Assembly (NCBI GenBank): GCA_963764315.1
Contig: CAVXSB010000001.1
Span: 1 to 64,000, forward strand
DNA: 64,000 bases
Direction of reading: 5' to 3'
Source of the DNA: DATLWN01 sp963764315
GTDB lineage: Bacteria > Pseudomonadota > Zetaproteobacteria > Mariprofundales > Mariprofundaceae
Shown one piece after another: positions 52,102 through 62,680 of the stretch; positions within the stretch are counted from its first letter, which is position 1, and each line of letters opens with the position of its first letter. Made by a program: the position numbers and the translations under genes. The notes beneath the pieces were generated by a model. It did not search any database, had not been told where the DNA came from, and saw nothing but the letters and a program-made list of their open reading frames with translations.

Positions 52102-55100
52102 ATGATCCAGACCACCGATCTCAGCCGCATCATGCTCTATCGGGGGCCGGATGCCCTGTCCGCCTTCCGCCGCGACAAGCAGTTGGCCCGGATTCAGTCC
52201 GTGGTGCCGGCTATTCGTTCGCTGGCGGTGTTTCCGATCTACATCGCCGAGGTCGATGCCTCTTGGTCTGTGGATGACGAACAGCGCTTAAGCCAGCTAC
52301 TGGGCGGTGGCATCGCGCCGTTCGTCGGCATCACCGAAACCGCTGTCTATGTGACGCCGCGTATCGGTACCATCTCGCCCTGGTCGTCGAAGGCCACGGA
52401 AATCATGCGCCTGTGCGATCTGGGCCGGTTGCAGCGGCTGGAGATGGGCCGCGCCCATGTGCTGGCCGGTGCGGCGGCGGGGGATGCGGAGAAGGCGGCG
52501 GTGGTGCTGCACGACCGCATGACGGAGTCGGTGCTGGCCGATGTGGCGGATTTTGCACGCCTGTTCAGCCATCACGCGCCGGCGCCGCTGGCGCTGATCG
52601 ACGTGCTGGCCGGAGGACGTGCGGCGCTGATGGAGGCGAACCGCAGCCTGGGCCTGGCCCTGTCGGACGACGAGATCGATTATCTCGAGGAAAGCTATCG
52701 GCGGCTGGAACGCAATCCCACCGACGTCGAGCTGATGATGTTCGCCCAGGCCAATTCCGAGCATTGCCGCCACAAGATCTTCAATGCCGACTGGGTCATC
52801 GACGGGGAGCGGCAACAGGCCTCGCTGTTCTCCATGATCCGCCATACGCACGAGAGCCATCCGGACGGCACGCTGGTGGCCTACAAGGACAATTCCTCGG
52901 TCATCGAGGGCGGCGCCGCCCGGCGCTTCTACCCGGATGCCGGGGGGCGTTACGGCGTCCACGACGATGCCGTGCATATCCTGATGAAGGTGGAGACGCA
53001 CAATCATCCGACGGCCATTTCACCGTTCGCCGGCGCGGCCACCGGTTCGGGCGGCGAGATCCGCGACGAGGGCGCCACCGGCGTTGGGTCCAAGCCGAAG
53101 GCCGGGCTCACCGGTTTCTCGGTGTCGAATCTGCGCATCCCGGGCTTTACGCAGCCCTGGGAAGAGGATTTCGGCCGGCCCGGGCGCGTGGCCTCGGCGC
53201 TGCAGATCATGATCGACGGCCCCCTGGGCGGGGCCGCCTTCAATAACGAATTCGGCCGCCCGAACCTGTGCGGCTATTTCCGCACCTTCGAACAGCGGGT
53301 CGGCGACGAGATCCGTGGCTACCACAAGCCGATCATGATCGCCGGCGGCGTCGGCGGCATCGACGCGCGCCACGTGCACAAGCGCGAGGTGCCGGCCGGC
53401 TGCCTGGTCATCCAGCTTGGCGGTCCCTCGATGCTGATCGGCCTCGGCGGCGGTGCCGCTTCGAGCATGGATGCCGGCGCCAATGCCGAGGATCTCGACT
53501 TCGATTCGGTGCAGCGCGGCAACCCGGAGATGGAGCGCCGCTGCCAGGAGGTGCTCGACCGCTGCTGGCAGCTGGGCGGGGACAACCCGATCCTGTTCAT
53601 CCACGACATCGGTGCCGGCGGGCTGTCGAATGCCGTGCCGGAACTGATCCACGATGCCGGTCGCGGCGGCTGGATCGAGCTGCGCCGGGTGCACAATATG
53701 GAGCCGGGCATGAGCCCGATGCAGCTGTGGTGCAACGAGGCGCAGGAGCGCTATGTGCTGGCCATCGCCGAGGGCGACCTGGGGCGCTTTACGGCCATCT
53801 GCGAGCGCGAGCGCTGTCCGTTCGCGGTGCTCGGCCATGCCACCGACGACGGCGTGCTGAGGGTGCACGATGCGCATTTCGAAAATGATGCGGTCGACCT
53901 GTCGCTGGAGGTGCTGCTCGGCAAGCCGCCGAAGATGCTGCGCGAGGTCGTGCATGTGGCCGAAAAGGCGCAGCCCTTCGATCCGTCGGGCATCGATCTG
54001 CGCGAGGCGGCCGAGCGCGTGCTGCGCCTGCCGGCGGTGGCGGACAAGACCTTTCTGATCACCATCGGCGATCGCAGCGTCACGGGGCTGGTGGCGCGCG
54101 ACCAGATGGTCGGGCCCTGGCAGGTGCCGGTGGCCGATGTGGCGGTCACCGCCCGCGACTTCGAGGGCTATGCCGGTGAGGCCATGAGCATGGGCGAGCG
54201 CACGCCGCTGGCGGTGCTCGATGCCCCGGCCTCCGGGCGTATGGCCGTCGGCGAGGCGCTGACCAATATCGCTGCCGCCGCGATCGACAGCCTCGGGCAT
54301 GTGAAGCTGTCGGCGAACTGGATGGCGGCCTGCGGGCATGCGGGGGAGGATGCCCGCCTGTATGACACGGTGCACGCCGTGGGCATGGAGCTGTGTCCGG
54401 CGCTCGGTATCTCCATCCCGGTGGGCAAGGACTCGCTGTCGATGAAGAGCGTGTGGCAGCAGGACGGGGCGCAGCGGGAGATGATCTCGCCGCTGTCGCT
54501 GATCATCTCGGCCTTCGCGCCGGTGGCCGATATTCGCCGCACCCTGACGCCCGAGCTGCGTACCGATTCCGGAGAGACGGACCTGATCCTGCTCGATCTC
54601 GGGCGCGGCCGGAATCGCCTCGGCGGCTCGGCGCTGACGCAGGTGTTCGATTGTACCGGCATCGAGGTGCCGGATCTCGACGATCCGGCGCTGATGCGCG
54701 CCTTCTTCGCCGCCATCCAGGATCTGAACCGCGCCGGCCTGCTGCTCGCCTACCACGACCGCGCCGATGGCGGCCTGTTCGTCACCGTGTGCGAAATGGC
54801 GTTCGCCGGACGCACCGGCGCGCGCATCGAGCTTGCGGATCTCGGCGAGGCCTGGGGGGCGCTGTTCGCGGAGGAGCTGGGAGCGGTGCTGCAAATCCGG
54901 CGGTGCGAGCGCGAGCGGGTGCTGGCCATGCTGGGCGAGGCCGGGCTTGCCGGTATCACGCACGTGATCGGCATGGTGACGGACGATCGCCGCCTGGTCT
55001 TCGCGCACGATGGCCAGGAACTGCTCGCCGACGATGTGCAGGCCTGGCAGCGCGTCTGGGCGGAGACCTCGTACCGCATGCAGGCGCTGCGCGACGATCC

Positions 55101-55979
55101 GGCCTGCGCCGAGGAGGCCTTCGCGGCCATTCTCGATGCATCCGATCCCGGCCTGCACGCAAGCCCGAGCTTCGATATCGATGAGGATGTCGCGGCGCCC
55201 TTCGTGCATGCCGCCCGCCCGAGAATGGCGGTGCTCAGGGAGCAGGGCGTCAACGGCCAGGTGGAGATGGCCGCCGCCTTCGACCGCGCCGGTTTCGCCT
55301 GCGTGGACGTGCACATGTCCGACCTGATCGAAGGAAGGCAGGCACTGGACGATTTCCAGGGCCTGGTGGCCTGCGGCGGCTTCTCCTTCGGCGACGTGCT
55401 CGGTGCCGGCAGCGGCTGGGCCCATTCCGCCCTGTTCCACAAGCGCGTGCGCGACCAGTTCGCCGCCTTCTTCGCCCGGCCCGACACGCTGGCGCTCGGC
55501 GTCTGCAACGGTTGCCAGATGATGAGCCAGCTGAAGGACCTGATCCCGGGCGCCGAAGCCTGGCCGCGCTTCGTGCGCAATCGCTCCGAGCAGTTCGAGG
55601 CGCGTCTGTTGATGGCCGGCATCCCCGAAAGCCCGTCCGCCTTCCTGGCCGGCATGGCCGGCTCCCGCCTGCCGCTGGTGGTGGCGCACGGCGAGGGCAG
55701 GGCGGTCTTTCGACAACGATGCGGACAGACAGTCGGCACAGGTGGCACTGCAATATCTCGGCCCGGACGGGCATGCCTGCGGCGCGCTATCCGCATAATC
55801 CGAACGGATCGCCGGACGGCATCGCCGGCCTGACGACCACCGATGGGCGGGTGACCATCATGATGCCGCATCCGGAGCGCCTGTTCCGCACCGTGCAGCA
55901 TTCCTGGCATCCGGACGGCTGGGGCGAGGACGGGCCCTGGATGCGCATGTTCCGCAACGCCCGCCGCTGGCTCGGCTGA
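52102..55979 (+). CDS. purL: Phosphoribosylformylglycinamidine synthase, reading frame interrupted twice
   Basis: About 1291 residues when restored (E. coli 1295). It converts FGAR plus glutamine to FGAM in purine synthesis. Large-type domain order: N-terminal PurS-like part, two AIRS-like halves (METHNHPTAISPF, SVPVGKDSLSMKS-type loop), and a C-terminal glutaminase with LALGVCNGCQMMSQL. The frame shifts near 55706-55712 (after HGEGRAVF) and again near 55780-55788, before RYPHNPNGSPDGIAGL; the middle frame reads DNDADRQSAQVALQYL. Both breaks fit one surplus base each. Confidence 0.93.
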
Positions 55980-55996
55980 AGAATCTATGGCCAAAT

Positions 55997-56027
55997 GCAA
56001 CGGTAATAGGCGTTGCCCGGGCTTTTT
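55997..56027 (+). terminator. Weak terminator-like hairpin after purL
   Basis: GCAACG and CGTTGC pair around an 8-nt loop, and a T5 run follows after six bases. The stem is short and the gap to the T-run is longer than usual. Confidence 0.3.
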
Positions 56028-56079
56028 CAGGCCCTAAACCCATGCAAGCGATTGACGGAACCGCAATGTCGCGTGCAAT

Positions 56080-56382
56080 ATGTCATATATGACAAATGCG
56101 AAGCTAACCCGCAAACAACACGAGCTGCTGGTTCTGGCAGAAGGTGGAAAGCCCATGTCGATCTATCAGCTGGCCAAGGCGGCCCACCGCCCATACCGGC
56201 GGGTGCATGATCATATCCAACAGCTTGCAGCCATGGGCAAGGTGAGCTTGCAGGGTGTGGTGCGGAACAATCGTCGGGCTACGCTGGTCATTCCGAACAA
56301 TATCTACTATCAGCGGCTAATGCGTCTGGATGATATGTATGCCGCCTATCGCGAATTGTCGACAGGGGGCGTTGAGGCGTGA
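56080..56382 (+). CDS. Small winged-helix DNA-binding protein (MarR/AbiEi-like)
   Basis: 100 residues (97 from the second ATG, 56089). A winged-helix domain spans about 10-75: helices TRKQHELLVLAEGG, SIYQLAKAAHRPYRRVHDHI (recognition helix) and the wing VVRNNRRATLVI. There is no ribosome site for either ATG, and the predicted transcription start lies close to 56089, so a leaderless message is possible. It overlaps the nucleotidyltransferase-like gene by 4 bp. Antitoxin-like autoregulator is inference. Confidence 0.7.
   Translation: MSYMTNAKLTRKQHELLVLAEGGKPMSIYQLAKAAHRPYRRVHDHIQQLAAMGKVSLQGVVRNNRRATLVIPNNIYYQRLMRLDDMYAAYRELSTGGVEA
56081..56094. promoter_or_regulatory. Perfect 14-bp palindrome at the HTH gene start (probable operator)
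   Basis: TGTCATATATGACA is fully self-complementary and overlaps both candidate start codons (56080 and 56089) of the HTH gene. A -35-like TTGACG (56052-56057) and a weak CAATAT (56076-56081) lie upstream. Binding of the HTH product here would block its own transcription, the usual arrangement in antitoxin autoregulation. Confidence 0.6.
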
Positions 56383-56909
56383 GCCTCACGGATACGGCCC
56401 GGAAGCTCTATGCAATCCTGGAGCCGCATGGTGTTGTGATTGGCGGAGTCTGTGGCGCCCTGCATGGCGTGGAGCGATTCACCCGCGACGTTGATATGGC
56501 AACCGACTTGCAGCCGGAGCGGGTGATTTTGTTATTGCGGAAAGCAGGCATTGAGGCCCAGGTCGTCCGCGGCGATGCCTTTGACAAGCTGTCGTGGGTG
56601 ATTAAAGGCATGCATGACGGGGTTGAGTTTCAGATTCTTCCTGCTGGGGATGTCGGTGTAAATCCTGGGCGGGCGCTTATGCGGGTACAGATCGGGTTTG
56701 CCTCAGAGCACGATTTTATCGCCAGCAAGTGCATCGCAGGCGGTCAGCAGGACTTGCACGATGTGGCGGTATTGACCATGAAACGGCCGGAGTTGCTCGC
56801 CTTTGCCGAGGCTCAGGCAGAAAAACACAAATGCAGGAATAAGCTGGATGCATGGTTGAGCGATGCGCGATTGCGTTCCAAATATAGCCTTCGACCCGGC
56901 GACAACTAG
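56379..56909 (+). CDS. Nucleotidyltransferase-fold protein (AbiEii/DUF6036-like)
   Basis: 176 residues from GTG 56379. The pol-beta-type nucleotidyltransferase core is visible as VVIGGVCGALHGVERFTRDV: G22-G23, R33, T35, D37 and D39 (RFTRDVDMATDL). The later EHDFIASKCIAGGQQDLHDV matches the SK..A….D..D pattern of AbiEii/AbiGii-like proteins. It is shorter than AbiEii (about 300), so a minimal form. The 4-bp overlap with the HTH gene makes a two-gene toxin-antitoxin-like module between purL and pyrG. Confidence 0.75.
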   Translation: MSLTDTARKLYAILEPHGVVIGGVCGALHGVERFTRDVDMATDLQPERVILLLRKAGIEAQVVRGDAFDKLSWVIKGMHDGVEFQILPAGDVGVNPGRALMRVQIGFASEHDFIASKCIAGGQQDLHDVAVLTMKRPELLAFAEAQAEKHKCRNKLDAWLSDARLRSKYSLRPGDN

Positions 56910-57173
56910 CCATTACAAGATGATCCGCCTCTATTCGAGATGGTTGGTCGGCGGCTCAAGCGGCGCCTGTGCCCGAACAATCAACATCCAGCATGGGCTT
57001 ACGTATCAAGTATTGCCTGAAACGCGAACCAAGAAAGTCATCGGCATGTGGTCGCTATTTTGGGTCAATCGCTGGACCAGAACTGCGGGCTTTTCATAAG
57101 CGGTCGAGTTGCCCGTCACCCGCATCTTGGATGTGGTATTCGCGTCCCGGTTCTGCTACGTTCCGGGCCCGTC

Positions 57174-58817
57174 ATGAACAGAGAAACACGATTCGTATTT
57201 GTGACGGGCGGGGTCGTTTCCTCTCTCGGAAAAGGCATTGCGGCAGCAAGCCTGGCGGCGCTTTTCGAAGCGCGCGGGCTGAAGGTCATGATGCAGAAGC
57301 TCGACCCCTACATCAACGTCGATCCCGGCACCATGAGCCCCTACCAGCACGGCGAGGTCTTCGTCACCGACGACGGTGCCGAAACGGATCTCGATCTGGG
57401 GCATTACGAGCGCTTCACGCACGCGAACATGACGCGGCGTTCCAATTTCACTACCGGGCGTATCTACGAGTCGGTGATCCGCCGCGAGCGCCGCGGCGAT
57501 TACCTCGGAGCCACGGTGCAGGTGATCCCGCACATCACCGACGCCATCAAGGAAGCGGTGCTGAGCCTCAGGGCCGGCGATCCGGATATCGTCATCGTCG
57601 AGATCGGCGGCACCGTCGGCGATATCGAGTCGCTGCCCTTCCTGGAGGCCATCCGCCAGCTGCGCTTCGACCTGGGCACCAAGTACACCGCCTATGTGCA
57701 CCTGACGCTGGTGCCCTATATCGCCTCGGCCGGCGAAATGAAATCCAAGCCCACACAGCATTCGGTGCAAAAGCTGCGCGAGATCGGCATCCAGCCCGAT
57801 GTGCTGCTGTGCCGCAGCGAGCGGCCGGTGCCGCAGTCGCAGCGCGACAAGATCGCCCTGTTCTGCAACGTGCCCAAGCATGCGGTCATCGATGCGCCGG
57901 ACGTGGACACCATCTACGGCGTGCCGCTGAGCCTGCACAAGGGCCGGCTCGAGGCGGTGCTCTCCGAGCATCTCGGCATCCATGATCCCGAGCCGGACAT
58001 GACGGTCTGGGAGGATGTCTGCCGGCGCATCCGCGAGCCCAACCAGATCGTGCGCATCGCCATGGTCGGCAAGTACGTCGATCTTGCCGACGCCTACAAG
58101 TCGGTCAACGAATCGCTGATCCACGGCGGCATGGCCCACGGGGTCAAGGTGGAGATCCGTTACGTCGATGCCGAGGTTATCGAACGCCAGGGCACGAAAG
58201 TACTCGAGGGCATGCATGGCATCCTGGTGCCCGGCGGCTTCGGCCAGCGCGGCACCGAGGGCAAGATTGCCGCCATCGCCTTCGCGCGCACCCGCGGCAT
58301 CCCGTTCCTCGGCATCTGCCTGGGCATGCAGCTGGCCGTGGTCGAGTTCGCGCGCCATGTCGCGGGCATCGCGGACGCCGGCAGCACCGAGTTCGACGAC
58401 AAGTCCCCGAATCCCGTCATCGCCCTGATGACCGAATGGGAGCAGCAGGACGGCGAGCTCCAGCAACGCAGCGCCGAGGACGATCTCGGCGGTACCATGC
58501 GTCTGGGCGGCTATCCCTGTCGCCTGGTGCCGGGCACGAAGACGCATGCCGCCTACGGGCAGGATGAGATCCGCGAGCGCCATCGCCACCGCTACGAGTT
58601 CAACAACACCTACCGCCAGCGCCTGCAGGATGCGGGGCTCGTGGTTTCCGGCACGCTGCCGGACGGCTCCCTGGTGGAGATCGTCGAGCTCGCCGATCAC
58701 CCCTGGTTCGTCGCCTGCCAGTTCCATCCCGAGTTCCTGTCCCGGCCGTATGCGCCGCACCCGCTGTTCGCCGCCTTCGTCGGCGCCGGCAAGGCGCACA
58801 TGGATTCCGCCACATGA
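57174..58817 (+). CDS. pyrG: CTP synthase
   Basis: 547 residues (E. coli 545). It aminates UTP to CTP using glutamine. The synthase domain begins with VTGGVVSSLGKGIAAAS (P-loop) and KLDPYINVDPGTMSPYQHGE. The glutaminase has LGICLGMQLAVVEFARH with its nucleophile Cys and a C-terminal HPEF. The ATG at 57174 starts MNRETRFVFVTGG; the 264-bp gap after the nucleotidyltransferase gene shows no other feature. It overlaps kdsA by 4 bp, the canonical pyrG-kdsA-eno-ftsB order. Confidence 0.97.
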   Translation: MNRETRFVFVTGGVVSSLGKGIAAASLAALFEARGLKVMMQKLDPYINVDPGTMSPYQHGEVFVTDDGAETDLDLGHYERFTHANMTRRSNFTTGRIYESVIRRERRGDYLGATVQVIPHITDAIKEAVLSLRAGDPDIVIVEIGGTVGDIESLPFLEAIRQLRFDLGTKYTAYVHLTLVPYIASAGEMKSKPTQHSVQKLREIGIQPDVLLCRSERPVPQSQRDKIALFCNVPKHAVIDAPDVDTIYGVPLSLHKGRLEAVLSEHLGIHDPEPDMTVWEDVCRRIREPNQIVRIAMVGKYVDLADAYKSVNESLIHGGMAHGVKVEIRYVDAEVIERQGTKVLEGMHGILVPGGFGQRGTEGKIAAIAFARTRGIPFLGICLGMQLAVVEFARHVAGIADAGSTEFDDKSPNPVIALMTEWEQQDGELQQRSAEDDLGGTMRLGGYPCRLVPGTKTHAAYGQDEIRERHRHRYEFNNTYRQRLQDAGLVVSGTLPDGSLVEIVELADHPWFVACQFHPEFLSRPYAPHPLFAAFVGAGKAHMDSAT

Positions 58818-59644
58818 GCGATCAGCATGTGATCCGCATCGGCGATGTGCGCATCGGCAACGATCAGCCGCTGGTGCTGATGGCCGGCCCCTGCGTCATC
58901 GAGAGCGAGGACTTCACGCTGAGGACGGCTGCCGAGATCGCCGCCGTGGCCCAAAGGGTCGGCATACCGCTGATCTTCAAATCCAGCTTCGACAAGGCCA
59001 ACCGCACCAGCAAGGACGGCTTCCGCGGTCCGGGGCTCGACGCGGGCCTGCGCATCCTGGCGCGCGTCAAGGACGAGATCGGCGTGCCCGTCATCACCGA
59101 TGTGCATACGCCCGAGCAGGTGTCGGCCGTGGCCGAGGTCGCCGACGTGCTGCAGACGCCGGCCTTTTTATGCCGGCAGACCGATTTTATCCAGACGGTG
59201 GCTGCCTGCGGCAAGCCCGTGAACATCAAGAAGGGCCAGTTTCTGGCGCCCTGGGACATGCAGCATGTGCTGGACAAGGCGCTGGCCACGGGCAACCGCG
59301 ACATCATGCTCTGCGAGCGCGGCGCCAGCTTCGGCTACAATAATCTCGTCTCGGACATGCGCTCGCTGATGGTGATGCGCGAGACCGGGGCGCCGGTGGT
59401 GTTTGATGCCACGCATTCGGTGCAGCAGCCGGGGGGCTTGGGCGGTGCCACCGGCGGCAACCGCGAGTACGTGCCGGGACTCGCCCGGGCGGCGGTCGCC
59501 GTCGGCGTCGCGGCCCTGTTCATGGAGGTGCATCCGGATCCGGATCGCGCCCTGTCCGACGGACCCAATTCCCTGCGTCTTTCCGATCTGGAGGCGCTGC
59601 TCGGGCGACTGGCCCGAATCGACCAGGCGGCCAAGGCCGCATAG
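58814..59644 (+). CDS. kdsA: 3-deoxy-8-phosphooctulonate synthase
   Basis: 276 residues. It condenses arabinose-5-phosphate with PEP to make KDO-8-phosphate for lipopolysaccharide. Signatures are LMAGPCVIESEDFTLRTA, FKSSFDKANRTS, and ITDVHTPEQV. Metal-dependent and independent forms differ in one residue near NNLVSDMRSLMVM; I did not assign the class. It overlaps pyrG by 4 bp. Confidence 0.96.
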   Translation: MSDQHVIRIGDVRIGNDQPLVLMAGPCVIESEDFTLRTAAEIAAVAQRVGIPLIFKSSFDKANRTSKDGFRGPGLDAGLRILARVKDEIGVPVITDVHTPEQVSAVAEVADVLQTPAFLCRQTDFIQTVAACGKPVNIKKGQFLAPWDMQHVLDKALATGNRDIMLCERGASFGYNNLVSDMRSLMVMRETGAPVVFDATHSVQQPGGLGGATGGNREYVPGLARAAVAVGVAALFMEVHPDPDRALSDGPNSLRLSDLEALLGRLARIDQAAKAA

Positions 59645-59704
59645 GCATTGCAATGCACCGGGGCGCGCATGAGGATGCACCCGGCGACAAAAGGAGCTGT
59701 TTCT

Positions 59705-60994
59705 GTGAGTGAAATCGTATATGTGCACGGCAGGGAGATCTTCGATTCCCGCGGCAATCCGACCGTCGAGGTCGATGTCCGGCTGTCCTCCGGCGCCTTT
59801 GGGCGCGCGGCGGTGCCGAGCGGAGCCTCCACCGGCACCCACGAGGCGGTGGAACTGCGTGACGGCGGCAAGCGCCTCGGCGGCAAGGGCGTGTTGAAAG
59901 CCGTGGCGAACGTCAACGGCGATATCGTGAAGGCGGTGCGCGGCCGCGATGCCGCCGATCAGACCGGGCTCGACCACACCCTGATCGAGCTCGACGGTAC
60001 CCCGAACAAGGCGAAGCTGGGCGCCAACGCCATTCTCGGCGTATCCATGGCGGTGGCCAAGGCGCAGGCGGCGGAGGATGAGCTGGCGCTGTTCCGTTAT
60101 CTCGGCGGAGAATCCGCCAGCCTGATGCCGGTACCCTGCATGAACGTCATCAACGGCGGCTCGCATGCCGACAACAACATCGATTTCCAGGAATATATGA
60201 TCGTGCCGGCCGGCGCCTCGTCGTTCGCCGAGTCCCTGGCCATGGGCGCCGACGTGTTCCATGCCCTCAAATCCATCCTGAAGCAGGCCGGCCATGTGAC
60301 GGCGGTCGGCGACGAGGGCGGTTTCGCGCCGAACCTGCGCTCGAACGAGGAGGGCATCACGGTGATCCTTCAGGCCATCGAGAAGGCCGGACTGAAGCCG
60401 GGTCACGATGTCTATCTCGCCTCGGACATGGCGGCCTCCGAGTTCTACAAGGACGGCGCCTATGTGCTGGCCGGCGAGGGTGGGCGCAGCCTGGATGCCG
60501 TGGGCATGATCGACCTGATCGAATCGCTGTGCCGGCAGTACCCGATCATTTCGGTCGAGGACGGCCTGGACGAGGGCGACTGGGATGGCTGGAAGATGCT
60601 GACCGAGCGCATGGGCGACAAGGTGCAGCTGGTCGGCGACGATCTGTTCGTCACCAATCCGGAGATCCTGGCCCGCGGCATCAGTGATGGCATTGCCAAC
60701 GCGCTGCTGGTCAAGGTCAACCAGATCGGCACCCTGACCGAGACGCGCAAGGCGGTGTCGATGGCCATGGATGCCGGCTACCGCTGCATGATCTCGCACC
60801 GCTCGGGCGAGACCGAGGACACCACGATCGCCGATCTGGCCGTGGCCCTGGGCTGTGGCCAGATCAAGTCGGGATCGGCTTCGCGCACCGACCGTCTGGC
60901 CAAGTACAACCAGTTGCTGCGCATCGAGGAAGAATTGGGCAGTGCAGCCCGTTTCGCCGGGCGTGAGGCCTTCCTCGGGACAGCGTCCTCCTGA
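59705..60994 (+). CDS. eno: Enolase
   Basis: 429 residues. It interconverts 2-phosphoglycerate and PEP. The N-terminus IVYVHGREIFDSRGNPTVEV, metal-binding SVEDGLDEGDWDGW and the active-site SHRSGETEDTTIADLAVALG are present. The start is GTG 59705, with AAAGGAG upstream; the frame is open further upstream but lacks homology. Confidence 0.97.
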   Translation: MSEIVYVHGREIFDSRGNPTVEVDVRLSSGAFGRAAVPSGASTGTHEAVELRDGGKRLGGKGVLKAVANVNGDIVKAVRGRDAADQTGLDHTLIELDGTPNKAKLGANAILGVSMAVAKAQAAEDELALFRYLGGESASLMPVPCMNVINGGSHADNNIDFQEYMIVPAGASSFAESLAMGADVFHALKSILKQAGHVTAVGDEGGFAPNLRSNEEGITVILQAIEKAGLKPGHDVYLASDMAASEFYKDGAYVLAGEGGRSLDAVGMIDLIESLCRQYPIISVEDGLDEGDWDGWKMLTERMGDKVQLVGDDLFVTNPEILARGISDGIANALLVKVNQIGTLTETRKAVSMAMDAGYRCMISHRSGETEDTTIADLAVALGCGQIKSGSASRTDRLAKYNQLLRIEEELGSAARFAGREAFLGTASS

Positions 60995-61020
60995 GGCGAG
61001 CGGCCAGGGTCCTCGGCTGG

Positions 61021-61305
61021 GTGCTCGGCCTTGGCATGGTCGGTTATCTCGGCTACGACCTGGTTTTTTCGGATCACAGCTATCTGGTCTATCGCCGCGA
61101 GCATGCGCGGCTCGTCCAGCTGCAGGGCGAGGTGGCTCAGATGCGCCAGGATCGTGAAAAGCTGGCCCGGAAGGTGCTGCAGCTGCGCAACGATCCCAAG
61201 GCCCTGGAGGAGCTGATTCACCGTGAACTGGGTTATGTGCATCCGGACGAGTACATGCTGATCATGCCCGATGGCAAGAAACCGGCACCCAAATCCAAGC
61301 CATGA
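61021..61305 (+). CDS. ftsB: Cell-division protein FtsB
   Basis: 94 residues from GTG 61021. One transmembrane helix (GLGMVGYLGYDLVFS) is followed by a coiled coil (REHARLVQLQGEVAQMRQDR) and the conserved DPKALEELIHRELGYVHPDE. FtsB joins FtsL and FtsQ at the septum. A longer start (CTG 60991, adding LRRAARVLGW) is possible, since a basic tail before the helix is usual; no ribosome site decides it. It overlaps gltX by 4 bp. Confidence 0.88.
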   Translation: MLGLGMVGYLGYDLVFSDHSYLVYRREHARLVQLQGEVAQMRQDREKLARKVLQLRNDPKALEELIHRELGYVHPDEYMLIMPDGKKPAPKSKP

Positions 61306-62680
61306 TCGTCACCCGCTTCGCCCCCTCTCCGACCGGCAGGCTGCATCTCGGCAATGTGCGCACCGCGCTCCTGAACTGGGCCTATGCCCGCGGCCAGGGC
61401 GGGCGTTTCCTGCTGCGTTTCGAGGATACGGATGCCGAGCGCTCCACCCAGGATTTCATGGCATGCATCCAGGAGGATCTGCGCTGGCTGGGGCTGGACT
61501 GGGACGGGGATGTGCGCCTGCAATCGGCACACGCCAACGCGCATCGTCAGGCACTCGAGCAGCTCGCCGCGCACCGGCATGCCTACCGCTGCTTTTGCTC
61601 CGAATCCCAGCTGGCGCTGGACCGCAAGCTCGCGGCCTCCCGCGGCCTGCCGCCGCGCTATGCGGGGCGCTGCCGTCATCTGCCGGCGGACGAGTCCGAG
61701 CGCCGTGCCGTGGCCGGCGAGGCCCATGTCTGGCGGCTGGCCGCGCATGAGGCACACGGCGAGGTGGTCGTGCACGACAGGATCCGCGGCGAGGTCGCTT
61801 TCGCCCGCAAGGATCTCGACGATCCGGTGGTGGTGCGTTCCGATGCCAGCTTCACCTTCCTGCTGCCCAACGCCGTCGACGACGCGCTGGACGGCGTCAC
61901 GCATGTGCTCAGAGGCGACGATCACCTGACCAACACCGCCTACCAGGCCTGGCTGCTCGCGGCCCTCGGCCATGCGGCGCCCGTCTACCTGCACCATGGG
62001 CTATTGCTCGGGCCGGACGGGGCGAAGCTGTCCAAGCGTACGGGCAGCGTCAGCGTGTCCGAGCTCAGGGAGGCTGGGCTTTTGCCCGAGGCATTGGCGC
62101 AGGCGATGATCCGCATCGGCCATCCGAACCTGCCGGAATGCCCCTTTGCCGAACTGTTGGGCCAGCTCAACATGGATCAGCTGTCCGCCACGGCGGTGCG
62201 CTGGTCCGACGAGGAGCTGTGGCGCTGGCAGGCGCGCCTGCTGCACGGCCTGGATTCCGGACGCCTGGCTACGATGCTGGCGCCGCTGTTTCCCGATGCG
62301 GGCGAGGATCGCCTGGCAGGCTTCGCGGCGCTGGTGCAGCCCAATCTGCAACGCCTCGGGGATGCGGCCGGGTTCTCCCGCCTGCTCGATGCCGGTGCCG
62401 ACATGGCGGATGACGCAGGAGAGGCGATGCGTGCCGCCGGCATCCGGGTTTCTTCGAACAGGCCCTGCAGATATGGCAGGCATCGCCCGAAGCGGACTGG
62501 CCGGCATGGACGGCGGCGCTGAAACAGGCCACGGGGCACAAGGGGAAGGCGCTGTTCATGCCGCTGCGCGCGGCCCTGACGGGGGCCACCCACGGGCCGG
62601 AGATGTCGGGCGTCGTCGCCTTCCTCGGCCGCGAGGGCGTGATCGCGCGCCTGAATGATGCGATAGTGCGCCTGTCATGA
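61302..62680 (+). CDS. gltX: Glutamate-tRNA ligase, reading frame interrupted once
   Basis: About 459 residues when restored. The class-I HIGH-like FAPSPTGRLHLGNVRTALL is at the N-terminus, the zinc site is visible as CFCS…CRHL, and the KMSKS-like loop as AKLSKRTGSVS. After GEAMRAAG the frame moves by one near 62440; the true continuation reads HPGFFEQALQIWQASPEADW and ends RLNDAIVRLS. One missing base (expected GGCCAT, seen GGCAT) explains it. It overlaps cysS by 4 bp. Whether it also charges tRNA-Gln in this organism is unknown. Confidence 0.92.

Noticed and set aside
53020..55716. An 898-codon minus-strand frame opposite purL
   Set aside because: Antisense artefact of GC-rich coding sequence; no motifs, and purL is clear on the other strand.
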